From Aedes albopictus (lineage: Eukaryota; Arthropoda; Insecta; Diptera; Culicidae), in the NCBI RefSeq assembly GCF_035046485.1, contig NC_085138.1:444145204-444209203 (forward strand): a stretch of 64,000 nucleotides of DNA, written 5' to 3'. The position numbers and the translations under genes were made by a program. Of the stretch, positions 11,881 through 21,800 are shown piece after piece. How positions within the stretch are numbered: position 1 is the first letter of the stretch; each line of letters starts with the position of its first letter. The notes under the pieces are model-generated. The model was not told the origin of the DNA, ran no database searches, and worked only from the letters and a program-made list of their open reading frames with translations.

Positions 11881-13445
11881 CGGGAAACATTTAACAAAAG
11901 TTTAGAAAAATGTGTGGGATTTCTAGATTTTGTTTTAATTCGCTGTTTTAAGTATCAGGAGACCGGCTTCAGAGACACGTTTTCCTCCATATGAAAAAAA
12001 TTGTGATCAGTTTTTTTTTTTTGAACTTGAACTTCTATTTTTAATATCAGAAATCTCGAAAATTGTTTTCTAAAAATGATTTTTCTTGGAAAAAGTTAGA
12101 ACCTTTTGACCATCCTGGTACTTGGAAAATTTTGAGGCTGAAAATCAGCATTCCACAACAAAATAATAATAAAAAGGGTAAGGATTTTTGAAAATTGAGA
12201 CAACTCGACATCAATCCTAGATCCGCAATGAATAATTCTCTCCGGGATTTTTTGCTACAAATCCTTCAAATATCCTAGAACAACTTCGTAGATATCTTTT
12301 CAATCAAACAAACTGTTTTCAAATAATATTGTTTTGAAAAAAAAAAGGTTTATATTATGTCTTTTTAAACAATTAATCATTGATGATAATTAAAAAAATG
12401 CATGTGTTTATTTATCAAATTTTGATGAAAAATTCTTAAATAATTGTGGTTTTCTATCAGCACAAAAACGCTTCTGCCGTCAATATGAACACGATATTTC
12501 AAAAACTATTATCCTTCAAGAATGCCTAGAGGTCCAAAAAAATACAAAAATATTGAAAAAAAATTTCAAAATTGAAAAAATATTACGAATTTTTATTTTT
12601 AGATTTTTTACGAAAAAGGATAATTTTTCAAAAACCGCTTTGGAGGAACCTCTAAATGATTTTTTTTTAGAAAATCGAGATGTTCTACAAAAATGCTTCA
12701 AATTTGCATATACAGTCGAACCTCCATGAGTCGATGTCTCGAAAAACATTTTGCAAAAAAATTTGAAAAATGTGGGATTTCTAGAGGGCCCATATAGCCG
12801 AGGCGGTAAACGCACGGGTATTCAGCATGACCATGCTGAGGGTGACGGGTTCGATTCCCGGTCGGTCCAGGATCTTTTCGTAAAGGAAATTTTCTTGACT
12901 TCCTGGGGCATAGAGTATCTTCGTGCCTGCCACACGATATACACATGCAAAATGGTCATTTAGAGGAAGCTCTCAGTTAATAACTGTGGAAGTGCTCTAG
13001 AACACTAAGCTGAGAAGCAGGCTTTGTCCCAGTGAGGACGTTACGCCAAGAAGAGGAGAGGAGGAGGAGGGATTTCTAGATTTATCTATTGGATTTGCTG
13101 TAGGACATAGGCAAAAATAGTTTATGTACTTCTTTTTTATATCAGAAATCTTGAAAACTGTTTCCTTCTTCTTATTTGGTAAATCGATTTAAAATAAAAA
13201 TTTAAAGAAAAAAAATTAGAATCATTGGGCCATTCTGGTTGCATGGAAAATTTTGAGGCAGACAATCAGCTTTCTAGAGATATGTAAATAAAATCAAACG
13301 AATCAAAGCGAAAGGATTTTGGAAAGTTGAAATTATTTGACATCTACCCGCAACGAAAATTACTTCCGTGAATGATTTTCTTAAAGTCTTTTTAAATATC
13401 CTCGAACATATTCGAAAACATCTTATCCTTTAAACAAACCGGTTT
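11880..13445. repeat. Diverged direct duplication of about 0.45 kb
   Basis: About 11905-12330 and 12765-13440 (the latter minus the SINE) are diverged copies. Shared ordered words include GGGATTTCTAGATTT, ATATCAGAAATCT, GGAAAATTTTGAGGC, AATCAGC and, near the end, AAATATCCT then CTTTTCAATCAAACAAAC against CCTTTAAACAAACC. Between them lies the second copy (12480-12715) of the repeat seen at 9.8 kb. The second copy was split by a SINE; the first keeps the unsplit site at 11916-11927. Confidence 0.75.
12786..13068 (+). mobile_element. Feilai-like tRNA-derived SINE, full length, copy 2
   Basis: This copy has an intact A box TAGCCGAGGCGG at 12795-12806 and an intact B box GGTTCGATTCC at 12848-12858, followed by the same body as copy 1 and an (AGG)n-like end. 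A 12-bp target duplication GGGATTTCTAGA flanks it at 12774-12785 and 13069-13080, and the unoccupied paralogous site is visible at 11916-11927. Its intact internal promoter makes it the better candidate of the two for polymerase III transcription. Confidence 0.93.
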
Positions 13446-13747
13446 TTAATTATAAATTATTGAAGAAGAAAATTTGGTGTTATTGTACGAAAAAGTTATG
13501 TGAGATTAGGCTGCGGCTTATTTTTAAAAGTTGTTTAAACCTGGAGCTTTAAACCGTGAGCTCTTCTGAATTCAAACGACATAAGAAGATAAACCTCCGA
13601 GTTTGAACCAAAACAATCAAAATTTTGTCAAAGTACTTTATTTTCAAATTGTTAAATTGTTTTGTGAAAAAAGAAATAAAAAATAAAGAAATATTTAAAA
13701 ACTCTTATTTTGCGTGACTATGGAAAAAATAATGATTTACATACGGC

Positions 13748-13978
13748 GGAATTAAAAGGTACAAAACTGATAACACTAATTCGAAGAGGGTGTTCTGCTT
13801 AGAGGGTTCTAAAAGTCGGTACAATATCAGAATGATTTACTAGTTTATTCATAAAAAAAAATTTGAAATGAAAGAGATTCATAAAAAAATGAAAATCGAT
13901 CTTGTACCGACTTAAGGAACCCTCTTAGCAGAATACCCTCTTCGAATGAGTGTAATCAGTTTCGTACCTTTGAATTCC
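13748..13978. repeat. Palindromic repeat with arms of about 90 bp
   Basis: The left arm begins GGAATTAAAAGGTAC and passes CTAATTCGAAGAGGGT, CTGCTTAGAGGGTTC and AGTCGGTACAA. The right arm (about 13887-13978) is its complement, with TTGTACCGACTTAAGGAACC and ACCCTCTTCGAATGAGTG, ending GTACCTTTGAATTCC. The loop is A/T-rich. The terminal segment recurs at 41.1-41.4 kb facing the other way. Confidence 0.85.
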
Positions 13979-14059
13979 AACTTTTTTGTAGATGCAAATC
14001 AATTTGATTCTCAAAATTCAGTGCATGGGCAAAATCTTATCCAAATTAAAGAATATCGT

Positions 14060-14445
14060 ATTAAAAATGGCATATTTCTTTGTGTTCTGGGCTGAAAATG
14101 TTCTATGGTCAGATCAACCGGTGCTGGTTCGGATCACTAAAATGGTCATAACTCTGGAATGCCGCGACCAATCCGGACCATTTTCAAAAGCAAACAATGC
14201 GGCGAAATTCCGGTTCAATTCGTGCTAACATCGTCAGAATCAACCAATGGAAAGTGTCTTAAATGTGATTGACCTGTTTTGTGCACAGACATACATACAC
14301 ACATACATGCACACACAGACATCATCTTAATTCATCGAACTAAGTCGATTGGTTCGTAACTTCACCCTTCGAGCCTTCTATCGATAATTTCTTTTTTGAA
14401 TAATCATATAGTCTTCCAGTACACTTTGGTGTACGAGAAAAGCCA
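14060..14445 (+). mobile_element. Hairpin-ended modular repeat, 3' part
   Basis: The order is: GTGCTGGTTCGGATCACTAA, the block ATGGTCATAACTCTGGAA with GACCATTTTCAAAAGCAAAC, a (CATA/CACA)n tract at about 14288-14320, GACATCATCTTAATTCATCG, and the hairpin GTACACTTTGGTGTAC at 14419-14434 followed by GAGAAAAG. The same order occurs at 37.8-38.2, 41.6-42.0 and 47.3-47.7 kb. No coding capacity is visible and the tandem-unit part is absent here. Confidence 0.75.
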
Positions 14446-16618
14446 AAATCCTTCCAAATGGATAAAGGATCACCAATTTCAAAAGTTTGAGAACCTCATA
14501 CTTAGAGCATGCCTAGACCTACTCAAGCCAGTCTAATTCCTCTCTTGCATTTGCAAGTTGCGCTCCCTTCTTCAGCTGACGATGACGACGACGACGATGT
14601 GATGGGTGGTATCAGCACTACGGGTGGTACACTGCATCACCCACCAGCACCACCACCGCCACCACGAACAACCAAATCGACCGGCGATGAAGGAAGACTG
14701 ACTGTGTGGGGGCATCCTGCAATCGACGGCCAGTGAGGAGCAGTGAGCGGTTGTTTATTCATTATATGTGTACGGACGAAGCTTGGATTTTCCAACTCTT
14801 CGCCTCTTGGAACGAAGCGGCTTGAGAAGGTCCTGCATCAGCGGAGCCCAAGGTCCTGTGCGGGTACGATGGTGTCCTGCCTTGTCGTCATCAACCTGGA
14901 CCCAAGTAGGTAGGGTGTGCCAGTGTGAGTGAGTTGCATGCAGCCGGCGACCACCTCTCAGAAAACTGAAAACTAGACGAAATTATGTACATTTATAATT
15001 GTACCTTTATTAAGTGAGGGCTAACGAAACCGATGGGGCAAAGAGGGGCTATGGGGGGGGGGTAGCCCAAGCACAGTACTAATTCCAAATTGATTGCATC
15101 GACTCTGGCACTTGTAGACTGAGGGCCGGCAAGAGTCCAACATGAACACTACTCCGGCTGCACACGTGCACATTATTATGGAGAGCCTCCGGTATGGTCT
15201 CCTTTACGTTCGAATATTATACCGACCGGAGCTAGACGATATGGCACAATGCACTCCGGCTCCTGCAGCGCATTGGCAACGTGTTTGGCAGCTCAACTAC
15301 CTGAGCTGAGCCGAACAACGGAGCTTTACTCTCCGGCAGATTTGGACACTGCCGTTTGACTGCGCATATAGATGGACTAATTAGCTAATATAAGAAAATA
15401 GATTAAGCTGCCAATATGATGTGAGAGGGTCGGATCTGATCAGTACGGAACCTAAGGGTAAACGTCGCATGCGGGTATTTGGTAATTAAGAGATATATGT
15501 TTTTACTTAATATATAATCCTTCCTAAGCTAGCTATGAGAGAGGGAATTTCTGAACCCCAGTCGACCTAGAAAACGTTTAAATGTATATCTGAATAACTT
15601 TTAAGTTTTCTAACGAATATATCTAATACATAATATCAACAAGAAACAAAAAAAATGTTTGTAAAACATAAGCCAAAACTTATTTATCTCTTATGGAAGA
15701 ACGGAAACAAAATGTACGACAAAACAGCAATATCAAAACAATAGCCCTCATAAGAACATTGCTCGATAATGCACCATGTGCTGCAAAATTTATCCACAAA
15801 TTATCGCTAGAACACGTGTTCACAACAGTTCGAAGAAAAAACTTTTATTTGCGGTTGTAATGTTTATTATTGGAAAACTTATTTCCATTCTCTCGGCGGA
15901 CACCATCATCCCCCTACAACCATTCCCGTCCCAGCAAACACGCAAAATTGCACTTGTATACAATTATATGCCCACTCTTCACCGAAAGACAAAGTGTATG
16001 CACATAACCTCACACTAAAATAATGCAAAACACTCGCCCACTTGCACCCGGTGCCACCCCTTCATCATCCTTCGCATCAAGACAACCCCGAACGAAAGGA
16101 GCTTTATGCTAATTTTTGATGCACACAACCACCCACCACCCCAAAAACCATCCCAACCGACATTATTCAGGAATCGTAGAGAATGCACTGTGCACACACG
16201 TTGCAAGGGTTCGTCGTGATGACCAAAGATAACCACTCGCCACCCTCAAAAACGCACACATGTGCTGCACAACCGAGCTGCACGCACACATTATCCAACG
16301 ATTCTTCGTCGTCCAACCGACCAACACGGCGCGTAGTCCTTCCACGAAATGGCTTTTGAGTAGGTGGCTAAGTATCGATATATTGTTGCTCCTCCAGTAG
16401 GTGCCTACGCATTGAACCGTGAACTCTAACAAACTTCCGAAAAACACCACCCTGCTGTTGGTGCATTCACACCACTGGAACCTATCAAGATCGAACTATG
16501 GAGATTGCATCGGAGGATTGTTGAAAATTGCAACGGTCCAAATGCAGTGGCGTAGCCAGGAGTTTTTGATTCAGAAGCACCTTTTGAGTTACTCCAAACA
16601 TTTCTTTGGGGTCTTTTA
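14446..16618. other. Non-repetitive island, no gene recognised
   Basis: This 2.2-kb stretch is mostly single-copy in the window and more GC-balanced. It contains a GACGATGACGACGACGACGA run at about 14578, proline- and histidine-coding CACC repeats near 14640, a G run near 15054 and an AT-rich block GTACATTTATAATTGTACC near 14986. Frames up to 95 codons lie on both strands. It may contain exonic or regulatory DNA of a neighbouring gene, which I cannot show. GCAGTGGCGTAGCCAGG near 16543 resembles an edge word of common transposons. Confidence 0.4.
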
Positions 16619-16619
16619 A

Positions 16620-17176
16620 AAAAAAAAAAACCTTGAAGAAGTTCGAAGAGAAGTCCTGGAGCAACTACAAGAGTCATTCCCGAAAGATTTTCTGGAGGAT
16701 TTCCAGAGCAATTCCTGGGGCAATTCCCGGAGGAATTGCTGGAGGAATTTCCTGAGGAATTTACGGAGAAATTCCAAGAAGAATTTCCGTAGGAATTCCT
16801 TAAGAAATTTCTGGAGGAACGCCCGGAGCAATTCCTGAAGGAATTCCTGGAGAAATTCCTAGAGGAACTTCCAGAGGAATTCCAAGAGAAGCTCCCAGAG
16901 GAACTCCCAGAGAAATTTCTAGAGGAACTCCCAGAGGGATTCCCAGAGGAATTCTGAGAGGAATTCTTGGAGGAATTCTCAGAGGAATTCCTAGAGGAAT
17001 TCTTAGAGGAATTCCTAGAGGAATTCCTGGAGGAATTCCCATTGGAAATCCTGGAGGAATTCCCATTGTAATTCCTTGAGGAATTCCCAGAGGAATGCCT
17101 GGGGGAATTCCTGGAGGAATTCCCAGAGAAATTCCTGGAAGAAATCCCAGAGGAATTCCCAGAAGAATCCCTAGAG
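16620..17176. repeat. 12-bp satellite, best-preserved array
   Basis: From about 16950 the unit GAATTCCTAGAG (variants CTGGAG, CCCAGAG) repeats head to tail at exactly 12 bp with few indels. Each unit contains a GGAATTCC palindrome. Because 12 is a multiple of three, the minus strand reads as an open chain of GIPL/GIPP tetrapeptides (16800-17249), a by-product rather than a gene. The array stops at 17176, where a hAT element starts, and does not resume behind it. Confidence 0.93.
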
Positions 17177-18599
17177 CAGTGATCCTCAGCCTAACTGTCT
17201 TTGCGGGCCAAAATCGAATTTTGAAAATAGACTGCGGGCCGCTAGTCATTCAAGAGTTTATTTTCAACAATTTCCAAGATTCAACACAAAATACATTTGT
17301 TTGATTTTTTGAAAAGTGTAAAGAATTAAATTTGTTGAAATTCACAAATAAAAAGATTGAACAAGAACAAAGAACTAAATAACCTGGAGTCATCAGGAGA
17401 TTTTATTTTACTTGAAAAAATCTTAAAAATCGTAGGGTATTAAAACAGGGTTTTCAAAACGGTAATATTTAGGTTTTGCAATTCTTGGCATTTTCAGACA
17501 AGCTACTTAAAGTTACAAAAAATAAGCAAAAGTGACGCTGAAAAACAATGTGGACCTTTTTAAGAATAATGTGGATAAACTTACAGCCTACTTATAGCGC
17601 AGATTTTAAGTGCAGAATTGTGGAAGGCCTAGACACGAACAGACAAATTTCTTGTAATACCTCTGGAACCAGTTTTGACAAATTTCAGAATAGAGTATCT
17701 TACTGCAGCTTAAGGATTTCCTGGGAACAATTTAAAAAATCTTGGAACTGTGAGATTTTTTGGGACTTCTCGTGGATTTGGAGAAATTTCAGAATCATTT
17801 CTTAAGAAGCCAATGAAGAAAAACCTGCAGACATGATTTTCTGAGCAATAGAAACAAGTATTTGTAGCCGATTCAGAGTAGATATTTTAAAGGGAATTCC
17901 CAAAAGTATTGCTAAGAGAATAAAGAGTATCTTGCCCAATCCTTGAAGTTTTAAGCGAAATTCCGAAAGTTTGGGCAACACTTCCTTTAAGAAAAATTAT
18001 AGGCAAAAATTTTGTAAAAAATTTGGAATAGTTTCCTGGCAGAAGTGGTGAATATAAAGTATATACAATATTTTTTTCGCCGATAGAAACAACATGGAAA
18101 TTATTTTGAGTTAATTTTCGTGTAATTAAACAAATTACTAATAAGGCGCTGTCCATAAACTACGTAGACTTTTTTCGGCCATCTCAGACCCCCCTTCCCC
18201 CTCGTAGACTTTCGTTCATACAAAATTTTCGAAATTTGTATGGAGCGTAGACTTTGGCCAGACCCCCCCGTCCACCCCTCAGAGTCTACGTAGTTTATGG
18301 ACAGGCCCTAATGAGTCCAAAACCCATGGCAGAGAACCTGTGAAACTAAGCCTAAACTCATTATTTAAGCGAAACACAACTTTCTTAACAACAGTTCCGA
18401 TTATTTTCGAAACAAAATTTGAAAAAGTAGTCTTTTACAGATTGGGAAACATTCAAAAATCTTACTTCTTTTGAAAATCTCCCCATAATATTGACAAAAA
18501 TCATTCTCATTAAAGTTTTAAAATATAGTGAATTTTTTATTTTCATTATGGAATCTTTGAGTGGCATGCGGCCCACGGGCCGCAGTTTGGTGACCGCTG
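17177..18599. mobile_element. Non-autonomous hAT-type element, 1.4 kb
   Basis: A perfect 8-bp target duplication CCCTAGAG is at 17169-17176 and 18600-18607. The termini are CAGTGATCCTCAGCC on the left and, complemented, CAGCGGTCACCAAAC on the right, with GCGGGCC and GGGCCGC words just inside, typical of hAT ends. No transposase motif is visible; frames of 85-90 codons are scattered and unrecognised. A 164-bp MITE is nested at 18145-18308. Confidence 0.9.
18145..18308. mobile_element. MITE with GGSCNTGTCCATAAA-type ends
   Basis: The 164-bp element starts GGCGCTGTCCATAAACTACG and ends in the complement of GGGCCTGTCCATAAACTACG. TAA lies on each side (18142-18144 and 18309-18311), a 3-bp target duplication. 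Interior C runs and TTCATACAAAATTT are shared in style with the element at 27402-27562. Ends and 3-bp duplication suggest a PIF/Harbinger-like origin, which is tentative. Confidence 0.85.
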
Positions 18600-18810
18600 C
18601 CCTAGAGTTCGTCTCTTGGCCAGAGTATAGATGAGTTTGACCCGATTCCTATCCGTGTTCTCTAGTGTTCGGCCAACACACTTCGCTCAGGCCTAGGATC
18701 TCGAGCTTCATACTGCATGTCTAAGGGCCGATTTCTTCACCTCGGCTTAACTCGTAAGCCAAGCTTACCCATATAGTTAAACCTGGCTTAACGCCTAAGC
18801 CAGGGAAGAA
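18600..18810. other. Short unique stretch with a small foldback
   Basis: Between the hAT element and the next satellite lies non-satellite DNA. At about 18724-18808 it contains GGCTTAACTCGTAAGCC and GGCTTAACGCCTAAGCCAGG, which can fold back with the flanking TTCTTCACC and AGGGAAGAA words. It may be a small MITE. No gene. Confidence 0.45.
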
Positions 18811-21800
18811 TTCCTAGAGAAATCCTTGGAGGATTTCCCAAAAGAATTCTTGCCCTATAATATGTATGCTGTCATCCATTTATTTGAATATTTCTTTAGA
18901 GATTCCTAGATATTTCGGAACCATCTTTAGAAGTTTTTCCGAACGTTCCTTCAGATTATCCTCCAGGGACCCATCAGGAAGTAATTGATGGATTTCTTTC
19001 CATCCAGAATTCCAACAGTATCTTTGACTGTGATGTCTGAAGGGATTTTTGCAGTCCTTTTTTTCTAGGAGGATACTTTATTAATTCCTCCACGGTTTTC
19101 TCCAGGAATCTCTCCAAACATTGCTGAAGCATTTTTTTTTCTTGGAATTACTTGTAAAAACCTGTCATATTTTTTTTTTCTAGAAATTAAAAAGGTATTT
19201 TAAGGAGTACTTTCTGGTATTCTCTTAGGTACTATATTATGTATTAGCCATGGATATACTCTAGAGATAATCTATGGATGTTGAAATAAATCTTTAGAGA
19301 AATATCTGAAGACATCTCATAGAATTTTTAAAGGAATCCTAGGAAGAATTTCGGAAGAGTTTCTTGGAGAAATACCTGGAGAAATTTCTCGGAAAACCTT
19401 TAGTGAAATTCCTAAAAAAAAGGTGATTGGGGATTTTTTAAGAGAAGTTTCTCCAGAAATCCTTTGCTAAAACATTTGGCAGATTTTCTGAAAGTATCCT
19501 TGGAACAATTTTTAGGTAAATATTTGGAAACAAAAATCCTGTAGGGATACCTGGATTTCTGCAGGAAATTATGAAAAAAAAATCCTAAGAAATAAAATAT
19601 TTCTGTGTATATAAAAAAAATCCGTGGAGATATTCTTGGAGTTATAATAAGAGGAAATTTCGGATAAATTTCTGGTAAAATACATGGACCATTATTTGGA
19701 GAAAATCACTACATCACTGAAACTAATAATGCAACTATCTCTGGATTAATTCTGAAAATAAACATTCTGAAGAAACCACTTAAAGAATTCATGAAAGAAT
19801 TTTTAAATAAATTCCCAATGAAAATTCTGAGGGAATCCCTGACTAAATTTTCCAAGGATTTTGTTAACGATTCCCAAGGAGATTTTGTAAAGTTATTCCT
19901 GATGAAGATTCAGAAGAAACCCAACCTAAAAGAATACTTTGGGAAAATAATGAGAAATCATGAGGGCACATTTTACAAAAGCCCTGGAGAAATGTATTTA
20001 AAAAAAATCTATGGAAAAAACTCTGAAAAAGTCACCGAAGGAGTTCCGGAGAGAAACACTTTTAGATGTTAAGACCAAATTCTTAGAGAAGCTTCTGAAT
20101 CCCTTGACAAATGTATGGAGGAATCTCATTCAGAGTTTTGTTGATGAAACTGCAGGAAAATTTTCAAAAGAATCCTTGGAAGAATTTCCGACAGAAATTT
20201 TATAAGATTTTCTAAAAAAAGTCTATGAAAAGTTTTCTAAAAAACTCTTGGATAAATGTCGGGAGATACTTTTTTAATAAATCGTTGAAAGCATTTCTGA
20301 AGATTTCCGTGAAATGATTCTCTTACGGATTTCTTTTCAAGAAAACCTAAGGGAGTTTTTCAAAGGAATTGTTGGCGAACTTTCTGGATGCTCAAAAAGA
20401 ACTTTCAAAAGAAATATGTTTAAAAAATCCGGAGAGATTTGTTACAGTAAGAAATAGGAAGAAGTTCTTAAAAATTCCCTGGAATCTGAATCAACAGCTG
20501 GATATGTCTGGAGGATTTTTAAAATAATTTCTGAAAACATCCATGCATAGTTTTCAACTCAATCCATCAATAGTTTTCTGGAGGAATCTGTCAAACCACT
20601 CAAGAACTTCTGAAGAAATTTACGAAACTTTGTTTCTTTTTTTCAGGAACCCATTCACAAATTATTGTTGATTTTTCTAAGAAGGTTCCTTTAAGTATTT
20701 TTTTCAGTAATTTATTTAGAAATTTCTCAAAAAATTTTCAAGGGGTTCTTTCAAAAGTTTCTCTGGAAGTTTCGCCAGTAGTTGCTCCAGGTATTCCTCC
20801 AGGGATTGCCGAGGATACATTCAGACCTTTCTTCAGGGATTCTTTCAGGAATTTTGTGGGTGATGCTACACGAATATCTCCTAATATTCTCTCAGCAAGT
20901 CACGCAGAAATTACTCTAGAATCTATTTCTTGTCACTTTTCAAAAAAAAATCTTCATTACTTGAAGAGAGTTCTCTAGTTTTTCCAGTTATGTTTACAAA
21001 GATTTCTTTCAAAAAACATTATTTTTTTTAACTTCTTCAGCAGTATCCCTGAGAATTCCTCCAGAACTCCAGGTATTTCTTCAGGGATTATTGTGTACCA
21101 ATCCTTAGAGAAATTGTATAATATAATTTTCTTAGAGTTCCTCCAGGAGTTCTTCAAAAAATTCCTATAGCAAATCCTCCAGAGAAAAAATCCACCAGTA
21201 CCTTGTCTGCAATTTGAGAATAATAATTTTTTGCAATCATATTTTAAAGATTTTTTTCAAAAAATCTAATGATTTCCCTGCAGAAATCCGTCCAGAAAAT
21301 TTTCAAGCATTTTTTCCTTAGAATTACTTTCCTAGCTCTTCTAGAAATTAATCGTAAATTTGGTCTAGCAATTAGGGAACCATCCCAAGGAGTTTCTTCA
21401 TGTATTCTTCCAGGTCTTCATCCAGGAATTCATCCAGAGATAACTTCAGAAATTGCTGCAGGTTTTTTTTTCTAGAAAATAGTAAAGAATTTGTTTCAGG
21501 AATATCCAAAGGTCACATCAGGATTTCGTAAGCATCAATCGCCCAGGAATTTTGCTCAAAAGTTCCTTCAGGGATTCTTTTAGGAGTACTTCCAGTAATT
21601 TTGTATCCAATATCTGGAAAAAACTTCTAGAGAAATCCTTGGAGGTATATCTAAAACGACTCCTAAAGGAATCTCTGAAAAAATCCCACTAGATATTTCT
21701 GACAGAATTACAAAAGCAAATGCTTGATTTTTTTCAAGGATTTCTTGAAGGAACCTTTGGAATTTTTATTTCGAATTTGTAAAATAAAAAAAAATCTAAA

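Noticed and set aside
12786..12870. A true tRNA gene at the A and B boxes
   Set aside because: The boxes belong to a SINE: a tRNA-unrelated body follows and a target duplication flanks the unit.
16543..16619. GCAGTGGCGTAGCCAGG as a transposon end
   Set aside because: Only one end is visible; no partner end or duplication was found before the satellite.
16800..17249. 149-codon minus-strand frame of GIPL/GIPP repeats, collagen-like at first sight
   Set aside because: It is the reading of the 12-bp satellite in one phase; the unit is a multiple of three and other phases are open too. No start context, no non-repeat domain.
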